64,000 nt of DNA. Origin: Reichenbachiella faecimaris (lineage in GTDB: Bacteria > Bacteroidota > Bacteroidia > Cytophagales > Cyclobacteriaceae). Shown here in pieces: positions 8,491-16,143 of the stretch. The notes beneath the pieces were generated by a model. It searched no databases and was not told where the DNA came from. It saw only the letters and a list, made by a program, of their open reading frames with translations. The stretch covers positions 532,161-596,160 of the forward strand of contig NZ_FWYF01000002.1 in the NCBI RefSeq assembly GCF_900176375.1, given 5' to 3'. The position numbers were made by a program, and so were the translations under genes. Every line of letters begins with the position of its first letter. Position 1 is the first letter of the stretch.

Positions 8491-9827
8491 TTGAAGTATC
8501 CTTCTACTTTTCTAATACATTCTGATCTAGACAATACAACTACTCTGTCTTTCACTTCAAAGTGAAAATTGCCCCTTGCGATGTGCCCCAAACCATTGCG
8601 AATCACCCCACCAATAATGGCTGATTTGGGAAACTCTAAATTTCTCAATTCGTGCTCGAGAATTTTAGAACCCTCAGTGACTTCAAACTCTAGAATCTCA
8701 GCGTCTACACCATGGATCGTGGTCATATTGACAACTTGGCCTTTTCGAATGTATCTAAAGATAAAACTTGCCGCAATCAACTTTTTGTTGATCATGGTGT
8801 CCACCCCAATATTCTGAGAGAGGTGAATGTAGTCCATGTTTTCCACCAAAGAAATGGTTTTACCCACTCCATGATTCTTTGCAACCAAAGAAGAAATGAT
8901 ATTGGTTTCAGAGTTGCCAGTTACAGCTATAAAAGCGTCCATATCGTCAATGCCCTCCTCCTTGAGCAGTTCCACATCTCTACCATCACCATTTATTATC
9001 ATGGTGTTTTGCAATGTGTCAGCCAGCTCAAAACACTTATCTCTATCCTCTTCTATCAGTTTGATGTTATACTTTTTGCTCAACTGAAGAGCTGCCTGAA
9101 TACCTATTTTACTCCCTCCCAGGATCATGATATTTCTAATATCCTCGCTTTGCTTTTTGGCCAAGTCGAGCACACGATCTACACCATCTGGTTGACAGAT
9201 AAAATAAGCGTGATCATTATTTTTGAATTTATTATCTCCATGAGGAATGATAGTTTCTCCATTTCGTAAAATGGCCACAGTCGTGAAACTATGATCAGGG
9301 TTGAGATAAGCTGCCTCCACTAAGGTTTTACCACACAGTTCTGATTGCTCATCAATGGTAATCCCAACCAAGGACAAAGTGCCTTTTTCAAAGTCAAATA
9401 AATCCGTCAAGGCTGTTTGCTTCAACAAGCGTTTTATCTCCTTGGCAGCCAGTGATTCTGGCGAGATAATTTCATCAATGCCAATGTCTTTGAGATCAAG
9501 GATTTCTTTTTTGTGCAGGTACTCAGTGTTAGTAATTCTAGCAATCGTTTTTCGTGCACCTAGATTTTTTCCAATAATGGAGGTAGAAATGTTCGTGGCT
9601 TCAGATTCGGTCACAGCTATGAGCAAATCAGCTTTTGCCACTTGTGCATCTTCCAAGGTTCTGAAAGAAGTAGAGTTTCCTTTGGTTGTATGTACATCGA
9701 GGTGATTGGCAATGTATTGCAGTTTATCATCATCTGTATCGATAATGTTGATGTCGTGCGATTCAAATGCCAGTAATTTGGCCAAATGAAACCCAACATC
9801 CCCTGCACCTGCTATTATTATCCTCAT
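8487..9827 (-). CDS. trkA: Trk system potassium uptake regulatory protein TrkA
   Basis: Cytoplasmic NAD(H)- and ATP-binding RCK subunit controlling TrkH. The 446-residue protein is a tandem duplication: first Rossmann motif IIIAGAGDVG at residues 3-12 followed by a TrkA_C domain, and a second Rossmann unit from about residue 232 (IMILGGSKIGIQ) followed by a second TrkA_C domain ending near VVVLSRSE. The stop overlaps the trkH start by 4 bases. The ATG at 9827 gives the canonical MRIIIAGAG start. This is the first gene of the trkA-trkH(-lgt) unit. Confidence 0.96.
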   Translation of the reverse strand: MRIIIAGAGDVGFHLAKLLAFESHDINIIDTDDDKLQYIANHLDVHTTKGNSTSFRTLEDAQVAKADLLIAVTESEATNISTSIIGKNLGARKTIARITNTEYLHKKEILDLKDIGIDEIISPESLAAKEIKRLLKQTALTDLFDFEKGTLSLVGITIDEQSELCGKTLVEAAYLNPDHSFTTVAILRNGETIIPHGDNKFKNNDHAYFICQPDGVDRVLDLAKKQSEDIRNIMILGGSKIGIQAALQLSKKYNIKLIEEDRDKCFELADTLQNTMIINGDGRDVELLKEEGIDDMDAFIAVTGNSETNIISSLVAKNHGVGKTISLVENMDYIHLSQNIGVDTMINKKLIAASFIFRYIRKGQVVNMTTIHGVDAEILEFEVTEGSKILEHELRNLEFPKSAIIGGVIRNGLGHIARGNFHFEVKDRVVVLSRSECIRKVEGYFK

Positions 9828-9927
9828 ATCTGGCTGATCCCTTTACCGATTGGTCTTAGCAAATATAAAAAAACCCTCCTGTTGTGAAACGAATCCCTCA
9901 TTTAGTTGATCGAATTTCGACGAGTAA

Positions 9928-10620
9928 TTATTTAGTGGCCATTTTAGTGCCTCTGGTCATTTCCTTTTTGCCAGGAGGACCATCCAACTCTTCCGTGTCA
10001 AAACCAACAGCTTTCAGGTCTCTTTTGAACTGCCCCTGCGCGCAGTAGGTTACAAAGACACCATTTGGTTTCAATAGTTCATGCATTTTACTCAGCACTT
10101 CCTGAGACCACATTTCTGGCTGCTTGGATGGGGCAAAAGCATCAAAATAAATCAAGTCATAACTTTCGCGATCAGGACTGAATGTGGCAATGTCAGTTTG
10201 GATTTTAGTTAAACTAAATGCTTGGGATATTTCACATTGCTTTTCCCATTCTACTTCATGAACCTTGGCAAATAAGGATCTAGCGCCATCAGATTTCCTT
10301 TTGTCTTTATAATTAAGCTTTTCAATCAATTCAGGCTTTAATGGATACTTTTCAATGGAAAAAAAATTGATTTTAAGGCCACTGTTTTCTACTGCCAAAG
10401 CCGTTAACCACACATTGAGTCCAGTTCCAAATCCTATTTCTAAAATGCTGATCTCTTTTTGCTCTGGGTGCTTATCACGAAAGTGATCCAATCCCATTTT
10501 TAAGAATACATATTCGGATTCTGTAATCGCTCCATGGGTGGAGTGATACGTTTCATTCATTTCGGGAATGAGCAGTGAAGACGATCCATCACGGGTTTCA
10601 ATGACTCTGATGTCAGACAT
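9928..10620 (-). CDS. mnmD: tRNA (mnm5s2U34)-methyltransferase MnmD
   Basis: SAM-dependent methyltransferase for the wobble uridine of tRNAs, converting nm5s2U to mnm5s2U. It is the stand-alone form equivalent to the N-terminal half of MnmC. Motifs: SAM-binding ILEIGFGTGLNVW (about residues 62-74) and YDLIYFDAFAPSKQPEMW, the characteristic DAFxPxxxPexW segment of the family. At 230 residues it lacks the FAD oxidase half of MnmC, as usual in Bacteroidota. Its start overlaps the ispF stop by 8 bases, so it is probably co-translated with ispF. Confidence 0.93.
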   Translation of the reverse strand: MSDIRVIETRDGSSSLLIPEMNETYHSTHGAITESEYVFLKMGLDHFRDKHPEQKEISILEIGFGTGLNVWLTALAVENSGLKINFFSIEKYPLKPELIEKLNYKDKRKSDGARSLFAKVHEVEWEKQCEISQAFSLTKIQTDIATFSPDRESYDLIYFDAFAPSKQPEMWSQEVLSKMHELLKPNGVFVTYCAQGQFKRDLKAVGFDTEELDGPPGKKEMTRGTKMATK

Positions 10621-11101
10621 TTTTATAAATTAAGACCACTGCATGGGCAGAAACTCCTTCTTCTCTTCCTACAAATCCTAGTTTTTCTGTGGTTGTGGCT
10701 TTGATGGAAACGTCATCTTGTTCTACTTCCATCACTTCTGCCAAGACCTTTTTCATTTCAGGAATGTGTGGGTTTATTTTTGGTCTTTGTAAGCAAATGG
10801 TGCAATCCACATTGCCCACTTCATAATTGGCCTCACGTATGAGTTTCATCACGTCAGCCAAAAGAATTTTGCTGTCAATGCCTTTGAATTTTGGGTCTGT
10901 ATCGGCAAAATGAAACCCAATGTCGCGCATATTGGCTGCACCAAGTAGGGCATCACAAATCACATGAATGAGCACATCTGCATCAGAATGACCCACTGCC
11001 CCATGCGTATGTGGTACTTCTATTCCTCCTAGCCAAAACGGGTGCCCTTCCGCCAGTTGATGTACGTCGTATCCGTAGCCTACTCTTATGTTTGGTTTCA
11101 T
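10613..11101 (-). CDS. ispF: 2-C-methyl-D-erythritol 2,4-cyclodiphosphate synthase
   Basis: MEP-pathway enzyme forming MEcPP from CDP-ME 2-phosphate with release of CMP; a zinc-dependent homotrimer. Zn ligands and active-site segments are visible: GYDVHQL near residues 9-15, GHSDADVLIHVICDALLGA at about 38-56, and the C-terminal TTTEKLGFVGREEGV. Length 162 is normal. It overlaps mnmD by 8 bases. Upstream (11,102-11,165) is a hairpin-rich intergenic repeat. With ispH at 2.7 kb it confirms isoprenoid synthesis by the MEP pathway. Confidence 0.96.
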   Translation of the reverse strand: MKPNIRVGYGYDVHQLAEGHPFWLGGIEVPHTHGAVGHSDADVLIHVICDALLGAANMRDIGFHFADTDPKFKGIDSKILLADVMKLIREANYEVGNVDCTICLQRPKINPHIPEMKKVLAEVMEVEQDDVSIKATTTEKLGFVGREEGVSAHAVVLIYKNV

Positions 11102-11107
11102 TGTTTC

Positions 11108-11176
11108 AATTTGAAAACTTGAAGATGAGTCAATTAGATAATTAACACATTTTCAAATTAGGTAATTATCTAATTG
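11108..11176. repeat. Two interleaved inverted repeats between ispF and mazG
   Basis: AATTTGAAAA (11108-11117) is exactly complementary to TTTTCAAATT (11150-11159). CAATTAGATAATTA (11131-11144) is exactly complementary to TAATTATCTAATTG (11163-11176). The two pairs interleave, so both stems can only coexist as a pseudoknot-like fold; otherwise they compete. The outer 3' arm overlaps the last mazG codons and its stop. It may act as a transcript end for mazG or be a REP-type intergenic repeat. Confidence 0.6.
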
Positions 11177-11969
11177 TCTTTGCTTTCTCCCAATATTCAT
11201 CCATTTCGGCCAGGGTCATTTCACCCATTGTTTTGCCGTCCTTTTTGCTTTCAGATTCTAGGTATTGAAATCTTTTGATGAATTTTTTGTTTGTGCGTTC
11301 AAGTGCTTCTTCTGGGTCGATATTTACAAATCTCGAATAATTGACCAGAGAGAAAAGTAAATCTCCAAATTCGTCTCTGGCTTTTTCCTGATCGTCTTTT
11401 TCTACTTCGGCTTTAAACTCGTCTAATTCCTCATGCACTTTGTCCCAGACCTGATTTTGATTATCCCAGTCAAAACCTACCCCTCTCGCTTTTTCCTGTA
11501 TGCGCATGGCCTTTACCATAGCTGGCAAAGATTTTGGCACACCTCCTAGCACGGACACATTGCCTTTTTCCTTGAGTTTTAATTTTTCCCAATTCTCTTT
11601 GACTTCTTTTTCGTTCTTGACTTCAGTATCTCCATATATATGGGGATGACGATGGATCAGCTTTTCACAGATGCCGTTCAAAACATCCGCTACATCAAAA
11701 TCATTGGTCTCAGAAGCAATTCGAGAGTAGAACACCATGTGCAACATAATATCCCCAATTTCCTTTTTTACCTCTTGAAGGTCGTTCTCTAAAATAGCAT
11801 CTGACAACTCATAAGTCTCTTCTATAGTCAAGTGTCGAATAGACGCCAGCGTCTGCTTCATATCCCAAGGACAGTTCTCCCTCAGTTCGTCCATGACAGT
11901 CAGGAGTCTGTCAAATGCGGCCAATTTGGCTGAACGGTTATGATCTGGCTTGCTTTTTGCGTTGGGCAT
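11166..11969 (-). CDS. mazG: Nucleoside triphosphate pyrophosphohydrolase MazG
   Basis: House-cleaning enzyme hydrolysing (d)NTPs to monophosphates and pyrophosphate. The 267-residue protein has the two-domain MazG layout. The N-terminal domain has CPWDMKQTLASIRHLTIEE (about 34-52) with the metal-binding EExxE-type helix (EVKKEIGDIMLHM). The C-terminal domain has KARGVGFDWDN and KARDEFGDLLFSLVNYSR. The start ATG at 11969 is preceded by a short palindrome in the 5' leader (11974-11989) and a -7-like box at 12006-12013. The 3' end runs into an inverted repeat. Normal length for the family. Confidence 0.95.
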   Translation of the reverse strand: MPNAKSKPDHNRSAKLAAFDRLLTVMDELRENCPWDMKQTLASIRHLTIEETYELSDAILENDLQEVKKEIGDIMLHMVFYSRIASETNDFDVADVLNGICEKLIHRHPHIYGDTEVKNEKEVKENWEKLKLKEKGNVSVLGGVPKSLPAMVKAMRIQEKARGVGFDWDNQNQVWDKVHEELDEFKAEVEKDDQEKARDEFGDLLFSLVNYSRFVNIDPEEALERTNKKFIKRFQYLESESKKDGKTMGEMTLAEMDEYWEKAKTIR

Positions 11970-11973
11970 GAAA

Positions 11974-12035
11974 AATGATTTGAATCATTAAAGTGGAACT
12001 TTTGGCAAAGCTATTGGCTTTAATGTATAAATTTG
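11974..12035. promoter_or_regulatory. Divergent promoter region for mazG and the 75-residue membrane protein
   Basis: Two matches to TAnnTTTG face in opposite directions: TAGCTTTG on the minus strand at 12006-12013 for mazG, and TAAATTTG on the plus strand at 12028-12035, about 18 bases before the ATG at 12054. A TTG at 12002-12004 lies 23 bases upstream of the plus-strand box. AATGATT-TG-AATCATT at 11974-11989 is a perfect dyad in the mazG leader and could be an operator. Confidence 0.45.
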
Positions 12036-12053
12036 CATTCAACTTTTGAAAAT

Positions 12054-12281
12054 ATGACTACTATATTATTAGGAATTGGATTTGTGGCTATATTCTTCAT
12101 ATTCATGAGCGTAAGACTCATTTTTTTGAAAAATGGAGAATTCAAAGGCACTTGTGCTTCACAAAACCCATATCTCAATAAAGAAGGAGAAGCTTGTGGC
12201 TATTGTGGAAAAACGGTAGCAGCCGGGGAGGCTTGTGGCAACCCAGACAACGAAGTAGATAAGGTCATGAGTAAATTTTAA
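12054..12281 (+). CDS. Small membrane protein with a Cys-rich tail
   Basis: A 75-residue protein with one N-terminal membrane helix (ILLGIGFVAIFFIFMSVRLIFL, about 4-25) and a short soluble tail carrying four or more cysteines (GTCASQNP, EACGYCGK, GEACGNP). The cysteine spacing hints at a small metal or disulfide site. I choose the ATG at 12054 rather than the TTG at 12033 because a -7 promoter box at 12028-12035 would place the transcript start between them. It is divergent from mazG and precedes glmM by about 140 bases. It looks like a conserved hypothetical of Cytophagales; no function is assigned. Confidence 0.8.
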   Translation: MTTILLGIGFVAIFFIFMSVRLIFLKNGEFKGTCASQNPYLNKEGEACGYCGKTVAAGEACGNPDNEVDKVMSKF

Positions 12282-12368
12282 TCTGTCGAAAAACGACAAC
12301 CAGCATTTCTAAAAAGTAATTATTAACACGTATCAACGGGTGCCTAGGCAAAAATTCGAAAGACATTT

Positions 12369-12396
12369 TTGAATATCAATGGTTTGTCTACTTTTG
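12369..12396 (+). promoter_or_regulatory. Promoter of glmM
   Basis: TTG at 12369-12371 and TACTTTTG (TAnnTTTG consensus) at 12389-12396, separated by 17 bases. This is slightly short of the usual Bacteroidota spacing but well placed: the predicted transcript start near 12403 gives a leader of about 20 bases before the glmM ATG at 12426. Confidence 0.5.
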
Positions 12397-12425
12397 CGCT
12401 CCCCAAAAACTTATACATCAAATAG

Positions 12426-13823
12426 ATGACTTTAATTAAATCAATATCTGGAATCAGAGGCACCATAGGTGGCAAAGAAGGAGAATCCCTTACACCAAAT
12501 GACGTGGTAAAATATGCCGCAGCATTCGGACACTGGGCCAAGGAGAATTCTGGAATCAATAAAGTAGTAATAGGCCGAGATGCTCGCCCATCTGGGGAGT
12601 TGATTACTAAAATAGCTTCAGGCACCTTACAAGGATTAGGCATAGACGTGGTGGACTTGGGTCTATCCACAACGCCAACAGTGGAAATGGCAGTACCCGC
12701 CGAAAACGCAGGAGGTGGTATTATTATCACCGCCAGTCATAATCCTAATGGATGGAATGCGCTAAAGCTCCTCAACTCAAAGGGAGAATTTATTTCTGCC
12801 GCTGAAGGCGAAAAAATATTGGAATTAGCGGACTCTGGTGAGATAGAATTTGCGCTTTCTAAAGATCTTGGAAAGTACGAGCAAAATGACACTTACATTG
12901 ATTATCACATCGACAAAATTTTAGCGTTGGATTTAGTGGATGTAGAAGCCATTAAAAATAGAAAGTTCAAAATTGGTGTGGATGCCGTTAACTCAACTGG
13001 TGGAATTGCCATTCCAAAGTTGTTGGAGAAACTTGGGGTAACTGACTATAAGGTCTTCTTTGGTGAGCCTAATGGGTTATTTCCACACAACCCAGAGCCT
13101 CTTCCTGAGAATATTACACACATCTGCAATGAAGTAGAAGGTGGGCATTTGGATTTAGGTATTGTGGTAGATCCTGATGTGGATCGCTTGGCATTCGTAG
13201 GAGACAATGGTGAACCTTATGGTGAAGAATATACCTTGGTAACCATTGCTGATTATGTGGTGAAAAACAGGCCTGGTAACACAGTCTCAAATATGTCCTC
13301 TACGCGCGCACTTCGCGATGTGACAGAAAGAGCTGGGGGCTCATACGAAGCGTCTGCTGTTGGAGAAGTGAATGTGGTAAATAAAATGAAAGCGACTAAC
13401 GCCATCATTGGCGGCGAAGGCAATGGTGGAATTATTTTTCCAGAATTGCACTACGGTCGTGATGCACTAGTCGGAATAGCACTTTTCTTAACTCATTTGG
13501 CCAAATTTGGAAAATCGGCTTCTTTGCTAAGAGCGATGTATCCTAATTATCATATCTCTAAAAACAAGATAGATCTGACCCCTGAGATTGATGTGGATCT
13601 GGTGCTAGAGGAAGTGAAAAACAAATACGCCAAGCAGCCCATCAATACGGAAGATGGTGTGAAGATAGAGTTTGACAAGGAGTGGGTACACTTAAGAAAA
13701 TCAAATACAGAACCTATTATCAGAATCTATGCAGAATCTGATTCTAGAAATACGGCAGATGCCATGGCTAAAAAATTAATCATGGACATCAAAGAGATTG
13801 TGACGGAGAAGGTAGAGGATTAG
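12426..13823 (+). CDS. glmM: Phosphoglucosamine mutase
   Basis: Interconverts glucosamine-6-phosphate and glucosamine-1-phosphate for UDP-GlcNAc synthesis (peptidoglycan, lipid A). The phosphoserine loop ITASHNPNGWNALKL lies at about residues 101-115, the Mg2+ loop DPDVDRLAF at about 248-256, the sugar-binding GGEGNGG near 334-340, and the C-terminal phosphate-binding loop RKSNTEPIIRIYAE near 430-443. The 465-residue length and the start MTLIKSISGIRGTIGG are typical of the Bacteroidota enzyme. Phosphoglucomutase or phosphomannomutase activity cannot be fully excluded. It is monocistronic with its own promoter. Confidence 0.92.
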   Translation: MTLIKSISGIRGTIGGKEGESLTPNDVVKYAAAFGHWAKENSGINKVVIGRDARPSGELITKIASGTLQGLGIDVVDLGLSTTPTVEMAVPAENAGGGIIITASHNPNGWNALKLLNSKGEFISAAEGEKILELADSGEIEFALSKDLGKYEQNDTYIDYHIDKILALDLVDVEAIKNRKFKIGVDAVNSTGGIAIPKLLEKLGVTDYKVFFGEPNGLFPHNPEPLPENITHICNEVEGGHLDLGIVVDPDVDRLAFVGDNGEPYGEEYTLVTIADYVVKNRPGNTVSNMSSTRALRDVTERAGGSYEASAVGEVNVVNKMKATNAIIGGEGNGGIIFPELHYGRDALVGIALFLTHLAKFGKSASLLRAMYPNYHISKNKIDLTPEIDVDLVLEEVKNKYAKQPINTEDGVKIEFDKEWVHLRKSNTEPIIRIYAESDSRNTADAMAKKLIMDIKEIVTEKVED

Positions 13824-13830
13824 CTCATCC

Positions 13831-13948
13831 GTCATTGCCTGGTGAAGTTGACATAGGAGAATTCATCCCGGCAATCCACTGCGGGTAGCAGATGGTCTCT
13901 CGTGTATTCAAACTTTAACCAACAGATCGCTTTGACAAGCAAAGGCGA
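13831..13948. repeat. MITE/REP-like intergenic element, copy B, with adjoining hairpin
   Basis: Begins GTCATTGCC (13831-13839), continues with GGCAATCC (13870-13877) and TAGCAG (13886-13891), the same ordered words as the element at 1843. The arms ATTGCC (13834-13839) and GGCAAT (13870-13875) form a dyad. A second hairpin, ATCGCTTTG with CAAAGGCGAT (one bulge), lies at about 13925-13948. It occupies the convergent gap between glmM and the dienelactone hydrolase gene and may help terminate both. Confidence 0.45.
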
Positions 13949-13959
13949 TGATGGCGTTG

Positions 13960-14694
13960 TTAGTTGATTTTTTTCGCAAAAACCTCTTCAAAGAAACTGA
14001 CCATGGCCTGCCAGGCCCGTCTATTAGATGCCTCCTGATAAAACATGCCTTTGTCATGAAAATTTGCCTTTGGATTAGTGAATGAATGACCCGTATGACC
14101 AAAAGCCAATATCTGCCAATCGGCATTTCGCTCTGTGAGTTCATGCCCCAATGCTACTGTACTGTCTGGTTTTGCCAGTGGGTCTTCCCATCCATGTAGC
14201 ACAAGGATAGAAGCTTTGACATCCCCTGTGTGTTTCAGCCCTGGCTGATCATAAATGCCATGAAAGCTTACTACTCCATTGATATCAGCTCCCGACCGTG
14301 CCATATCCAGCATACACTTGCCTCCAAAACAAAAACCAATTCCTCCACACTTTGTCTCGTCCACTTGAGCATGTTTCTTCAAGGTGTCAAATGCTAAGAG
14401 TATATTGTTCAACAGAAGTGACCTGTCATCTAAAAAAGGCTGCATTAAGGCGTCTGCATCCTCAGGTGTATTGGCTCGATTGCCTTGCCCATACATATCC
14501 AAGGCAAACCCTACGTATCCGAGTTTAGCCAATTTTTTCGCTTTCTCCACCTCAAAATCTGACTGGCCCTTGAACGTGTGAGCGACTAAAACACCTGGTT
14601 TCTTTCGTTCTGTTGAATCATCCCAGCAAATGACTCCCTCATATATGTGGTTTGACTTGGGGTCTTGATAAGTTAGTTTTTCTGATCGGATCAT
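13960..14694 (-). CDS. Dienelactone hydrolase family protein
   Basis: Alpha/beta hydrolase of the DLH family, probably cytoplasmic, cleaving an ester or lactone whose identity is unknown. The nucleophile elbow carries Cys122 (GFCFGGKC), and the other triad members fit Asp171 (HGWEDP) and His203 (GHTGHSF). The Cys nucleophile is the DLH hallmark as opposed to Ser lipases. At 244 residues it is normal. It sits 10 bases downstream of the pyrimidine-dimer glycosylase gene on the same strand. No aromatic-degradation genes are nearby, so a true dienelactone substrate is unlikely. Confidence 0.88.
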   Translation of the reverse strand: MIRSEKLTYQDPKSNHIYEGVICWDDSTERKKPGVLVAHTFKGQSDFEVEKAKKLAKLGYVGFALDMYGQGNRANTPEDADALMQPFLDDRSLLLNNILLAFDTLKKHAQVDETKCGGIGFCFGGKCMLDMARSGADINGVVSFHGIYDQPGLKHTGDVKASILVLHGWEDPLAKPDSTVALGHELTERNADWQILAFGHTGHSFTNPKANFHDKGMFYQEASNRRAWQAMVSFFEEVFAKKIN

Positions 14695-14704
14695 TTTGTT
14701 GACG

Positions 14705-15136
14705 TTAAGTGATTACTTCCCAAGGTTCAATATCGCCCTCGACTATTTTAAATATAGGATGCTGATCAAAAATGGAAACAACTTTGTATTCATTGAATTT
14801 AATCATATCCCTAATTTCTAACTTTCTCAAAAGGTGCTCTTTCTCAAAAGTCATTTGTCCAGTAGTAACTGAAATCTGTTTCAAACCAATCTGGTTAGAA
14901 AATTTTGTAGAATCGAAATTATATCCTCTCTGACAGGCTTCATCAAATACGTGTTTCAGGTATAGGTTTATGCCCGCAAGTGGGTCTTCCAATGCTTTAA
15001 ATCTGATAAGCTGTGGATGGTTTTTATAGCCCTTGGTTTTACCCTCAAGGACATGCTTGGCTAGCAATGTTTCTCTCCAGAGCGCCACTAGGCCCTTTGC
15101 GTCTAGGTATCTTGGATGTATAGACCAAATTCTCAA
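14705..15136 (-). CDS. Pyrimidine dimer DNA glycosylase family protein
   Basis: 143 residues beginning MRIWSIHPRYLDAKGLVALWRE, which matches the Pyr_excise family (T4 endonuclease V type and its bacterial relatives). Further family-like segments are LLAKHVLEGKTKGYKNHPQL and the conserved RFK. Such enzymes cut at UV-induced pyrimidine dimers by glycosylase/AP-lyase action, although many bacterial members are untested. Its start overlaps the stop of the upstream secreted-protein gene by 4 bases (ATGA), so they are co-translated, and the DLH gene follows after 10 bases. Confidence 0.82.
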   Translation of the reverse strand: MRIWSIHPRYLDAKGLVALWRETLLAKHVLEGKTKGYKNHPQLIRFKALEDPLAGINLYLKHVFDEACQRGYNFDSTKFSNQIGLKQISVTTGQMTFEKEHLLRKLEIRDMIKFNEYKVVSIFDQHPIFKIVEGDIEPWEVIT

Positions 15137-16017
15137 TCGTGAGTGATTTTTTTGCCTACCTTATCACGAATTTTATAAAATTCATATTGGAGTTCTGTAC
15201 CCTCCTTTTTATCAAATCGGAAAGTGTTGGTTTTCGCATCATATAAAATTTCAAAATATTGCTCTTCCAGCTCTCCTGACATGACATGCGTACTGCGAAT
15301 GTTAGAATCTCTTAGATACAGCTTGCTGGCATAATCAATAGGCATTTCCAACATGATAAAATCTTCGAGATACAAGTCATGATCTTCTCCATTCATTTTG
15401 ATCACAATCCGGTCTTTGGTTTTTTGAAACTGTGTCCTGTAGAGGTAGACTGTACCCACAACATCCGCACTGCTTGAAGAGGCTTCATCAAAGTTGCGCT
15501 TATTGTAATACTCCACAACTGTTTCAATCTCCTTCCATTTAAACTTAAAGCCAGAAGCAGTAATGTAGGCCATTGACTCTGCATCGTCGTTTACAAATGA
15601 CTTCAGTATCTCTAATCGCTGTAATTTTTCTGACTTGGACTCGGTCACCTCAAAGACTTTTTCGAGCCGTTCGCCTTTTTCCATATAAAGGCTTTGGTTA
15701 TTGCCTGTCCCTTCGAACAAGGATAGATTCCCAACACAAAGTCGCCTCACTACCAAGTAATCATTACCACCTTCCGTCTCTGGGTTTTGCTTGAAAAAAT
15801 AGGTTTTTTCTTTCATTCCTTCACTATATCCGTATACCGCATCGTACGGGAAGGCATGAAATTCCTTGGTCACCTCATGTTTGATCTCGACCTGATCTTC
15901 CAAGACTGCCATTCGGGTATAGGGTATTCGTTCACCTGTTTTCAGCACCAGACTGTCCTGTGCAAAAACAAAATTTTGGAATAAAATCAAAAAGAAAAAT
16001 AGCACTAATGCCCTCAT
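15133..16017 (-). CDS. Secreted protein of unknown function
   Basis: 294 residues with a signal peptide (MRALVLFFFLILFQNFVFAQ) and a beta-rich mature part (for example LVLKTGERIPYTRMAVLEDQV and FHAFPYDAVYGY). The start resembles Bacteroidota proteins that set a -ITLKNGEKI- type motif after the signal. No catalytic motif or lipobox is visible. It overlaps the DNA glycosylase gene by 4 bases, an odd pairing of a periplasmic protein with a repair enzyme that probably reflects only transcription economy. Confidence 0.7.
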   Translation of the reverse strand: MRALVLFFFLILFQNFVFAQDSLVLKTGERIPYTRMAVLEDQVEIKHEVTKEFHAFPYDAVYGYSEGMKEKTYFFKQNPETEGGNDYLVVRRLCVGNLSLFEGTGNNQSLYMEKGERLEKVFEVTESKSEKLQRLEILKSFVNDDAESMAYITASGFKFKWKEIETVVEYYNKRNFDEASSSSADVVGTVYLYRTQFQKTKDRIVIKMNGEDHDLYLEDFIMLEMPIDYASKLYLRDSNIRSTHVMSGELEEQYFEILYDAKTNTFRFDKKEGTELQYEFYKIRDKVGKKITHD

Positions 16018-16097
16018 GAATCAGCAGATTTGTTACACAATCATCCTCAAATATATAAAAGGACAGCAGTCCTGAATCCCTACTGATACGAAAGAAT

Positions 16098-16123
16098 AAA
16101 AAAAGTTCCGATAAAATCGGGAC
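16098..16123 (-). terminator. Intrinsic terminator of the TonB-dependent receptor gene
   Basis: On the minus strand GTCCCGAT and ATCGGAAC form an 8-bp stem (one G-U pair) around a 3-base loop, followed by a run of seven T. It lies 20-46 bases past the receptor stop codon. Confidence 0.8.
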
Positions 16124-16143
16124 CTAATCCATAAACCTAATTC

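Noticed and set aside
13960-14694. Aromatic (chlorocatechol) degradation gene
   Set aside because: The DLH fold is clear, but no ring-cleavage or muconate-cycloisomerase gene is nearby.
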